64,000 nt of DNA from the NCBI GenBank assembly GCA_029260165.1, contig JAJDDT010000042.1, positions 1 through 64,000 of the forward strand, given 5' to 3'. The notes under the pieces are model-generated. The model was not told where the DNA came from. It did not search any database and saw nothing but the letters and a program-made list of their open reading frames with translations. The position numbers and the translations under genes were made by a program. Shown in pieces: positions 36,701-42,596 of this stretch; position 1 is the stretch's first letter; every line of letters begins with the position of its first letter. This DNA is from Phycisphaerae bacterium (GTDB taxonomy: Bacteria > Planctomycetota > Phycisphaerae > UBA1845).

Positions 36701-37083
36701 TCGAAATAAGGGACCGACGCCTCGAACTGCTCGGAATTGGCAAGTGCCAACCCCATCAGGTAATGCCCCGCCACCGATTCAGGCTCTATCGCAATCGCTC
36801 GTTCCAGATAACCGATCGCTGTCTCATAAGACGCCAGCCTGGTCCTGACCTGATGCGCCCTCGCCATATTACGCAGCGCTGCCGGTGAATCAGGACGCGC
36901 CGACAAGACCTTCTCCAGCACCTTGATTGCGTTGTCCGACTCGCGGTTCTCGATATGACCCTTCGCGCGGTTCATCAGCGAGGCAAACGCCGCATCATCC
37001 ATCCGCGGACGCGACACAACCAACACCACCGCAACACCAACGACGAAAACGCCAATCAACAACGTCCATACGCCACGATTCAT
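33733..37083 (-). CDS. CRTAC1-type membrane protein: N-terminal TPRs, FG-GAP/UnbV domains
   Basis: This 1116-residue protein is anchored by one N-terminal helix (WTLLIGVFVVGVAVVLVVS). TPRs occupy about residues 35-200 (NAIKVLEKVLSARPDSPAALRNMA, AIGYLERAIAIEPESVAGHYLMG, SVPYFERAVELDPDTAALRYQL). FG-GAP/VCBS propeller units run to about 640 (FDYDNDGWLDLLTY, GDFDNDGDTDVLVV). A UnbV-like segment (FDTIQALWTNGVVD) follows near 664, then a C-terminal region of about 400 residues without a recognised family. ATG start at 37083. It converges with the CRTAC1 gene at 31.2 kb, stops 18 bases apart. Confidence 0.78.
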   Translation of the reverse strand: MNRGVWTLLIGVFVVGVAVVLVVSRPRMDDAAFASLMNRAKGHIENRESDNAIKVLEKVLSARPDSPAALRNMARAHQVRTRLASYETAIGYLERAIAIEPESVAGHYLMGLALANSEQFEASVPYFERAVELDPDTAALRYQLARAYDTTGQHEKKREQLQATIRLEPLHINAVHALGSDARRRKDRDDAKKFTERHKYLKSLFGTQPADIFKRCVHTQPETGLPDGGGVEGVGIDTPAISVTWTDATDEVFTSEADRAGSTAAVLEVDAEGRPVLFVARPVGAGDLVSMNDGGSFVSTRVFDDADKQHFTSCAVGDFYVFIPEGTKKTAPRREARNDVLLMHDDGISLLERSGDVFVERTESSGLGEVRGRRARWVDYDHNCVLDLLVAGDDGLQLWENNSYVVRIQTTVEPGKDAKERRLGFVNVTGDVGITAMGPVSDVAFLEMDGNVALDVVAVGAGGSLVFMNQRAGQFRVMPSPPGPWPAARRVEVNDLDNDGRTDAVLVGGEGLQVVYGGGERVTIAMAGVIGVSLFDYDNDGWLDLLTYDESGVVKTLRNTGSRDWKAGEAEAIWSGPVVREVVTGDFDNDGDTDVLVVSGEDGLHFLRNNGGNANRQLKLRLLTILTNPTGIGDHVELRDGPLLISRFVTGLPVEIGVGRSKQFDTIQALWTNGVVDNEFLVSVTDHPLEFVERLVEVGSCPFLFAWNGERYRFVTDILGNSPLGLSIARGQVLPSDPDELVFVGTADELVADDGEYRLEVAECYREVLYLDEAALVAVDHAGDVEIHPTDKLMPAPFPTSELWAVANFRAPVTVESSDGLDRTGDVAKLDGVFAEPGEVLPPPFRGLCHPMSLVMDFGSLDVDRDLVLVMTGWLRYGSASVNIAIEQNPAIEVIPPTLEAEVGEGVWKRVDVVVGMPAGKTKTILVDLVGRLPVGTRRLRLTSTFEIRWDRIAMGERAELDESAITMVTPSRAEMYFRGFPEMGSRAMRHPITPDYEELSDLPAWRTTPEGFCTRFGDVLELVDRADERIAILNGGDAVSLAYPVSGFPPLGDGMTRSFFFYSVGWEKDADHNVVDGDTVEPLPVGILDDDGSVMPWHRRYNTRWVPRRAFDPVR

Positions 37084-37176
37084 GACCAACGTTCTTTCAA
37101 AATCCTCAGAACTGTTCCAGCAGAAGTCATCGATCCACGCCCCCAGATTCGCTTGAGCTTACTTTGCGCGGTACTG

Positions 37177-38061
37177 TTAATTACCACCAGCTTTCAAACC
37201 ACGATTCGTCGCCTCATCCGCCGACGAAAACCACCAGGCCCGATCCGGACGCATCGCACGATGTACCTCGCCGCCAGCCGGGAAATACACATCCTTTCCC
37301 CATCGCGCCACCACAGGCGACGTCGCAGGACCGCCAAGGTGCGTCTTCAAAAACGCGATGATCTCATCCTCGACCCCCTTCATCTTCCCAAACATCCGCG
37401 TTCCATGAGCCTGCCCACCGGGGTAAATCTTTTTCGTTGCCCACCGATTCAACGTCGCCAGTTTGTCCGTCGCCTTTCGTTCCTGCTCGGTGGACATCAA
37501 TAGAACAGGTTGCTCCCTGCACTCCTGAATATGATCGACCGAATTGATACCCAGATAATTCTCCCCCGCCGTCATGCACACCACCGCGTCAATCGCAGGA
37601 TTTTTCGAAGCAGCCTTGATCGCCACGCTTGTCCCAACGCTCGCCCCGACGATCCCCACCCGCGTCATGTCCACCCCCTTTTCGCCCGAAAGAAACGAAT
37701 ACGACGCTTCCACATCCCAATACATCGAGTTGAACAAACTCGCGTCACGCTCAGCCACCCGTTTCACAAGCTCCATCGACGAAGGCTCCACGCTCTCACC
37801 ATGACCGCGCATATCAATCGCCAGCACCGCAAAGCCCGCCTCATGCAGTTTCGGCACCAACGGATCCCACGCAGACCGCCTCGACCGATACATGTGCAGC
37901 AAAATGACCGCCGGTGCCTTCTCAACCACGGCAGGATAAAAGTCCGCCACCAGTTGCACCCCGTCGGTCGTCTTGATCGACACAATAATCGACTTCTGTC
38001 CCCAAACAGGCCCCGCCAAGGCCATCAGCACCAACAAACCCGACACCATCAACCGCTTCAT
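37177..38061 (-). CDS. Exported alpha/beta hydrolase
   Basis: This 294-residue protein has a signal peptide (RLMVSGLLVLMALAGPVWGQ) and a dienelactone-hydrolase-like alpha/beta fold. It shows APAVILLHMYRSRR as oxyanion strand, AVLAIDMRGHGES, the nucleophile elbow VGIVGASVGTSVAIKA (G-x-S-x-G), the QPVLLMSTEQERKA strand and a late His in GGQAHGTRMF. The triad is probably complete. A C-terminal extension (WGKDVYFPAGGEVHRAM...WWFSSADEATNRGLKAG) is unusual. Substrate unknown. ATG start at 38061. Confidence 0.8.
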   Translation of the reverse strand: MKRLMVSGLLVLMALAGPVWGQKSIIVSIKTTDGVQLVADFYPAVVEKAPAVILLHMYRSRRSAWDPLVPKLHEAGFAVLAIDMRGHGESVEPSSMELVKRVAERDASLFNSMYWDVEASYSFLSGEKGVDMTRVGIVGASVGTSVAIKAASKNPAIDAVVCMTAGENYLGINSVDHIQECREQPVLLMSTEQERKATDKLATLNRWATKKIYPGGQAHGTRMFGKMKGVEDEIIAFLKTHLGGPATSPVVARWGKDVYFPAGGEVHRAMRPDRAWWFSSADEATNRGLKAGGN

Positions 38062-38452
38062 AACTAATCTCCTGGCAAGTCGTCTCGACCCACCCTAGAT
38101 ATCACAGCCCCTCGCGTCAATCATGCTGCACACCCGATCAATGCCTGCCCGCCCGCAATCCGGGACGTCAGACTCTGCGGCGATAATCCTGGATCACCAC
38201 AATAGGCTACTCCTCGCGCACTTCGCCCTTATTAGCAAAGAGACTTGCGAGCACGGCAGAAGCGAAGTAGGGCAGGTGCTTGCACCTGCCTCAACTATCA
38301 GCGTCCGGCGCGTGCTGGGACGGTTTCGTGGTCTTGCGTGTCTACCGGATAGGTTTCACGGTGAGTGGCGAGTCCTTCTGAAGTGTCAATCGCTTCGACA
38401 GGCATTTGTTCCCGGGGTACATTCACGGTGACGGCAGGTGCGAGTACCCGTC
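38062..38452. other. Intergenic stretch carrying an inverted repeat
   Basis: No gene supported in these 391 bases. They contain the first copy of a 30-base repeat at 38261-38290, itself a hairpin (GGCAGGTG ... CACCTGCC), and most of the inverted second copy at 38433-38462. The sequence between the copies shows no coding signal. Confidence 0.6.
38261..38290 (+). repeat. 30-base inverted repeat, left copy
   Basis: Begins AGCGAAGTAGGGCAGG. It matches the reverse complement of 38433-38462 in 26 of 30 positions, and all four differences are transitions. The inner GGCAGGTG-CTTG-CACCTGCC part can fold into a hairpin. Confidence 0.65.
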
Positions 38453-38462
38453 CTACTTCGCT
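38433..38462 (-). repeat. 30-base inverted repeat, right copy (covers a stop codon)
   Basis: Inverted copy of 38261-38290. Read on the minus strand it begins AGCGAAGTAGGACGGG, and its GCG-AAG-TAG supplies the last two codons and stop of the methyltransferase gene that ends at 38453. Confidence 0.65.
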
Positions 38463-39232
38463 TTGGTGCAAAGGTAGATGGGCCGGTTGCGTCGCAAGGC
38501 GTATCGCTCGCGCAAGTCGCACGGCAGTTCCTTCGCATAGAATTCCACCTGCACGCGGAATCCGGCGGCACGAAGTCGGTCCGGGTAATCCCGCCCGTAG
38601 ATGCGAACATGATCCTTCTGATTGAACCACCGCTCCCTGTGCTCAGGCGAAACAATGCTCGCATCTTCAAAAGTCTCGGTGCGGTGCAGGTCGATCGGCA
38701 CCTGGAGAATTGCCCAGCCGCCCGGCTTGAGCACGCGGTACAGTTCCTGCATTGCCCGTTGATCGTCCAACACATGCTCGAGAACGTGATTACACAGCAC
38801 CACATCAAAACTGGCGTTTGCGAAGGGGACATGGGTGATGTCCGACCCCACCATGGCCATCAACGAACCCAGGTCGGTCGTGACATAAAATAGATTGGGA
38901 CACGAAGCCAGTTGTTTGCGGAATACGTATTCCGGTGCGAAGTGAAGAACTTTCAGTTGATCGGATAGAAGCCTGGTCTTGCCCTTCAGATAAAGCCACA
39001 CCAGGCGGTGCCTCGCCTTGGATCCGCATCGCGGGCACAGGGCATTAGGTCTGGGCGTGACCCCGTAAGGCAGGAATTTTCGGAATCGGCCACCGCAGCA
39101 CGGACAGGTGACCCGGTTTCCCAAATACAGCAGCGAGCGAAGCCAGTAGCATGCCTGCCGAACTCCAGGGCGGTAGCGCTTGGGCACCAGAGCCTTGCTA
39201 ATGGGACCGACGATAACGCGGTATAAGAACAT
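38453..39232 (-). CDS. SAM-dependent methyltransferase with N-terminal zinc-ribbon
   Basis: This 259-residue protein has two Cys pairs (CPCCGGRF and LCPRCGSKARHR) near residues 43-75 that form a probable zinc ribbon. A class I methyltransferase core follows: KVLHFAPEYVFRKQL takes the place of motif I, FDVVLCNHVLEHVLDDQRAMQEL is motif II, and RVLKPGGWAILQVP motif III. Proteins of this layout often sit in polysaccharide or glycosyltransferase clusters; substrate unknown. I start at ATG 39232, with CGAGGC about 9 bases upstream; a 75-residue upstream extension looks non-coding. The 3' end lies within an inverted repeat. Confidence 0.75.
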   Translation of the reverse strand: MFLYRVIVGPISKALVPKRYRPGVRQACYWLRSLLYLGNRVTCPCCGGRFRKFLPYGVTPRPNALCPRCGSKARHRLVWLYLKGKTRLLSDQLKVLHFAPEYVFRKQLASCPNLFYVTTDLGSLMAMVGSDITHVPFANASFDVVLCNHVLEHVLDDQRAMQELYRVLKPGGWAILQVPIDLHRTETFEDASIVSPEHRERWFNQKDHVRIYGRDYPDRLRAAGFRVQVEFYAKELPCDLRERYALRRNRPIYLCTKAK

Positions 39233-39495
39233 GAAAACATTGCCTCGGTATCCCGTCTTGCACTTCAGCCCAACATCCGCCGTCGCTCTTCTTGAACCGA
39301 GCGTTCCCGCTACGGCGGCCTCAGGTTGCTCGCGAGCAGGAGTATCACTCAATATATCCGAATATCCGAGGCATGTTGGTTCCGCGAGTAACTCTTCAGC
39401 CAGGTGCAATTGACACGCAAGACCGTCGCTACACATGCCTGCCGCGTCGGTGACCAACCTTGTCCCCCGCCAATCCGTCGATTACAGTCACGACC

Positions 39496-39957
39496 ATGCC
39501 CGACGCCTTCCGAGAACGACTCAAGCAGATGCCCGACGCCAAAAAGATCGCCGTCGCCATCTACGGCGAGCAGGTGGCTTCCTACCGCTATGGCCTCCTC
39601 GCCAACAAAGCCCTCAACGACCGCCACCACAAAATCTTCCTCGGAATGAAGCAGGAGGAAACCGACCACGAAACACGCCTCCGCGACCTCGCCCAAAAAA
39701 GATTTCCGGACGCGGATTTCGTCCTCAGTGACAAGGACAAGGAAATGGTCATCGTCGGCCGGCGCATGCTCGAGGTCACCGACGTCGATTCCTTCAACAA
39801 AGCCATGCAGTTCCTTCACGACACCGAAAAACGCACAGGCCTCTTCTATCAGGTCATGCACGAAATGCTCCCTGACGGCGAACTGGGCGATTTTTTCAAG
39901 GAGATGGCCGACGAATGCCACGAGCATGGCGAGTCCCTCCTCGCCATCAAGCCATAA
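39496..39957 (+). CDS. Ferritin-like/rubrerythrin-type diiron protein
   Basis: This 153-residue all-helical protein has carboxylate/His patterns expected of a ferritin-like four-helix bundle: AIYGEQVASYRYGLLA, MKQEETDHETRLRDLA (E-x-x-x-H), and MADECHEHGESLLAIKP (E-x-x-H at the last helix). There is no rubredoxin domain. Likely roles are iron binding or peroxide handling; not more can be said. ATG at 39496; an in-frame earlier start at 39460 would add 12 residues without family support. Divergent from the preceding methyltransferase. Confidence 0.65.
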   Translation: MPDAFRERLKQMPDAKKIAVAIYGEQVASYRYGLLANKALNDRHHKIFLGMKQEETDHETRLRDLAQKRFPDADFVLSDKDKEMVIVGRRMLEVTDVDSFNKAMQFLHDTEKRTGLFYQVMHEMLPDGELGDFFKEMADECHEHGESLLAIKP

Positions 39958-40331
39958 CCCCCCCCCAACCCAACAATTCACACCCCGTTTCACCGTTTTG
40001 CTCCAACGGATTATCAGCCAATGGTCCAGGCGATTCCCTCAACCCGGATTAACCCGATAATCAGGCGGGAAAGACATTTCACAGCCCGGAAATAGCCCGG
40101 TCGCAGGAATAAAGTGTGACACAACGTTTTGAAGGCAAACAATTTGTGAAAAATGCGCGATGTCAAAGTCGCCAACCGCCCGGCAGGGTGATACCATTCC
40201 ACGTGCTCGACCGAAGCCATTCAATTCTCCGGTTTCGACGGGTAGCCTGGTAAGAAGCACCGGGCACGCGAGGGGTTCGATCGAACCGCCAGGCGTCGCC
40301 GGTTACATAGGCTGAATGGGGAAAGTGGCAT
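39958..40331. other. Intergenic stretch with a structured-RNA candidate
   Basis: These 374 bases hold no supported gene. Bases 40229-40302 contain nested inverted repeats, described separately. GGGGAAAG at 40318-40325 is a plausible ribosome binding site for the next gene. Confidence 0.5.
40229..40302 (+). ncRNA. Candidate structured leader RNA (unclassified)
   Basis: Three nested complementary pairs stack in register: CCGG 40229-40232 with 40299-40302, CGAC 40236-40239 with GTCG 40295-40298, and GCCTGG 40245-40250 with CCAGGC 40289-40294. Inside is a hairpin GGTTC-GATC-GAACC at 40274-40287. It ends 29 bases before the ATG of the isochorismatase-like gene. I recognise no known riboswitch class, and it may be chance. 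Confidence 0.3.
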
Positions 40332-41084
40332 ATGCAGAACGGCAAGAAGACCGTAAGACTGACGTATCCTTACGCACTAATCGATTTGAATACCCAGGGT
40401 GATTTCTTCAGCCCCGACGGAGCGACTCCCGTCGTCTTCGCCGAGGGAATGAGGCCTCCACTCAGGCGTGTCATCGCCTGGATGAAACGCAACCATGTTC
40501 CCGTTGTTTCAACGATGCAGACCTTCCGATGTCGGGACGTTCAACCCGATCGCTGTATCGCCGGCACCCCGGGCCAAAGCAAGGTCGACTACACGGTATT
40601 GCCCAACCATATCTTCGTCGCGGGCGATAACACGCTCGCCATCTCGACCGATCTGTTCCGCCAATACCAACAGGTCATCTTCCCGCAGCGATCGCAGGAC
40701 CTGTTCGCCAATCCCAAGGCAGACCGTTTTCTCACGCAGGTCCGTGTCGACGAATTCCTCGTTTTCGGGGCTGTCTGCGAACAGGACGTCAAGACGGTCG
40801 TGCTGGGACTACTCGCGCGCGCCAAGAAAGTGAGCGTTATCACAGACGCCTGTGGATGCTGGAATCAGATGGAGGCTGACCTCGCCACACGACAGGTTCA
40901 GGCCAAAGGCGCAAACATCCTGACCGTCGACGAACTCGTTCAGCGCAGAGTTCGAACACGCTGGTCCAATGGCCAGCCCCGTTTCGTCGCCGAACAGAAA
41001 ACACCGACGATTGTCGAACCGCATTTCCTGCAGCCAGGGACCAACGGTTCCGGATCGTCTGACGCCATGCGGCAAACAGGTTGA
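40332..41084 (+). CDS. Isochorismatase-fold protein with altered catalytic triad
   Basis: This 250-residue cysteine-hydrolase-fold protein opens with YALIDLNTQGDFFSPDGA (Asp18 conserved). It also contains VIFPQRSQDLFANPKADRFL, FLVFGAVCEQDVKTVVLGLLARAKKVSVITDACG and the FxNPxA helix of the YcaC/nicotinamidase superfamily. In most members the sequence is (C/T)-E-x-C-V-K; here the catalytic Cys position is Asp152 (EQDVK) and a Cys stands three residues earlier (Cys149). The usual catalytic Lys aligns with Gln119. Hydrolase activity is therefore doubtful. ATG start at 40332 preceded by GGGGAAAG. Confidence 0.75.
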   Translation: MQNGKKTVRLTYPYALIDLNTQGDFFSPDGATPVVFAEGMRPPLRRVIAWMKRNHVPVVSTMQTFRCRDVQPDRCIAGTPGQSKVDYTVLPNHIFVAGDNTLAISTDLFRQYQQVIFPQRSQDLFANPKADRFLTQVRVDEFLVFGAVCEQDVKTVVLGLLARAKKVSVITDACGCWNQMEADLATRQVQAKGANILTVDELVQRRVRTRWSNGQPRFVAEQKTPTIVEPHFLQPGTNGSGSSDAMRQTG

Positions 41085-41167
41085 TCCACCAACCGACACT
41101 TGCCGATCTGTAGGGAGTTCCATAGACTACCCGCGACGACGCGGTAGATTCCGGACGACCTGCCACC

Positions 41168-41443
41168 ATGGCCAAGAAGAAAAAACTACCAAAGCAGCTC
41201 GCCATTCTCGATGAGGATCTCTGCACAGGCTGCGATGCCTGCGTCACCGTCTGCCCGGTCGACTGCATCGACAAGGTGGCTGACCCCACCCACCCGGGTT
41301 ACGCCATGGGTATCTGCTCCATCGATCTCCCCGTTTGCATCGGATGCAAGCTGTGTGCCCAGGTCTGCCCATGGCATGTCATCACCATGGTCCCGACCGA
41401 TCAGGTCGTCATGGTCCCCGAACTGGCCAGACAACTCCAATAG
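41168..41443 (+). CDS. 2[4Fe-4S] ferredoxin
   Basis: This 91-residue ferredoxin has two cluster-binding motifs: CTGCDACVTVCPVDC and CIGCKLCAQVCPWHV, each C-x2-C-x2-C-x3-C and together able to bind two [4Fe-4S] clusters. A basic N-terminus (AKKKKLPKQ) and a short C-terminal extension frame them. The spacing between the motifs is longer than in clostridial ferredoxins because of the inserted PTHPGYAMG loop, the pattern seen in RnfB/NapF-type domains. No redox partner gene is adjacent. ATG at 41168. Confidence 0.88.
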   Translation: MAKKKKLPKQLAILDEDLCTGCDACVTVCPVDCIDKVADPTHPGYAMGICSIDLPVCIGCKLCAQVCPWHVITMVPTDQVVMVPELARQLQ

Positions 41444-41857
41444 CCCCTGTTTTCACGATTCTGAAGGTCGCCACGGTGCAGGATTTGTCGCTGCCTGCCG
41501 TAAAAACACTGTTGGCCAACCAGGTGAATCAGACACCTGCCTGGCCAACAGCTTCCTTTGCCCCACCGGAAAGCAACCGTACGCACCCGAAAATCAGTGC
41601 GTCGCTCCCTGGCCTCAAGAGATTCCCCCCAAGGCCCCCGGCTCCTTCCAGGCCGACGCTGCGTCAACGACAACAGCCTTCAGCCCAGTGGATGAGAACT
41701 TAGGGTATTTCAAAAATGGCGTCAATAGGCAATTTGGGGAAGAAAATCAGACTGCGAAATACCCTGAATAAACGATCTATTTTGCCCAATTTTACCGGAC
41801 GTTACTCCAAATTACCAAAACAGTGTCCGCACCGATCCGGATTCCCCCATCCGGGAA
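41444..41857. other. Intergenic stretch with two inverted repeats
   Basis: These 414 bases hold no supported gene and become AT-rich after 41700. A strong stem-loop lies at 41509-41551 (CTGTTGGCCA ... TGGCCAACAG, then CAGGTG/CACCTG, loop AATCAGA). A perfect 10-base inverted repeat AGGGTATTTC / GAAATACCCT lies at 41702-41711 and 41756-41765. Neither is followed by a clear T-run. The first may end ferredoxin transcription. Confidence 0.5.
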
Positions 41858-42289
41858 TCAGCCGGTTGTCTCCAGTTCCCTGATCAGATTCGGGATAGCC
41901 CGGTCAAGGTTGCGCGAGTAGATCGCTGCAAAAACCCGACCAAACACACCAGCAGCAAATCCCTCGCCATCCAGCAGGAAACCAATCTCCGTCTCCTCCG
42001 GGCCAACGCGTTTGAACTGATGGTCATAATGAACTGTGATCCACAGGAACGGTCCCACCCATTTCCAGTTGCTTCCCGCGTTGAGTTCGTCCATCCGAAA
42101 GGTCGAGCGGATACCGTTGGTCAGCCGAATGGTGCCCTGCGAATCGAGTCCGAGGGAACCCGGAGGCTGAAGATCGACCCGGCGAATGTGCCTCGCCCAA
42201 CTGGGCCACTGCTCCACGCGCTCGAGGTGAGCCCACGCCTTTTCAAGCGGGACCTTAACGGTAAAACGTCGCTCCAATAGCCGGATCAA
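41858..42289 (-). CDS. SRPBCC (START/Bet v1-like) domain protein
   Basis: This 143-residue single-domain protein of the polyketide cyclase/dehydrase superfamily shows ERRFTVKVPLEKAWAHLERVEQWPSWARHIRRVDL at the start, TFRMDELNAGSNWKWVG in the middle, and a final amphipathic helix RNLDRAIPNLIRELE. Such folds bind hydrophobic ligands. The TTG at 42289 is the likely start: AGGAGG lies just upstream (GAGGAGGAGCTGAC then TTG), a near-perfect ribosome binding site. Function unknown. Confidence 0.75.
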   Translation of the reverse strand: MIRLLERRFTVKVPLEKAWAHLERVEQWPSWARHIRRVDLQPPGSLGLDSQGTIRLTNGIRSTFRMDELNAGSNWKWVGPFLWITVHYDHQFKRVGPEETEIGFLLDGEGFAAGVFGRVFAAIYSRNLDRAIPNLIRELETTG

Positions 42290-42596
42290 GTCAGCTCCTC
42301 CTCAGGTCTGTCATCTGCCGAGTAGCGATTTTCGCGGAAAGGATTCGCAAGGTCCACGACTTTTCCGACAGCCATTTGCGATCCGTTCCTGAACAGCACC
42401 GTGACCTTGAAGCGTTGCTTGAACAAGTGGCACTTGAAAGACGAGGTAAAACACGGTCAGTAAAGCCCGTGAAGCCGTTTGGCTAAAATCTGTCTTAAGA
42501 TGCTTGAGATTCGCAGGCCAAACCGCTAGATTGGCCGACGTACTTATTATTGGACCACGCATTAGGGGACTTTTGCCGATTTGGAGGGTTAGAAGG
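42290..42596. other. Intergenic stretch between divergent genes
   Basis: 307 bases without a supported gene. TATTAT at 42545-42550 might be a -10 box for the downstream gene, but no good -35 pairs with it. GGAGGG at 42582-42587 is the likely ribosome binding site of the Cys-rich repeat gene. Confidence 0.4.

Noticed and set aside
40274-40287. GGTTCGATCGAACC as the T-arm of a tRNA
   Set aside because: No matching acceptor, D or anticodon arms and no CCA at the right distance; it is a self-complementary hairpin.
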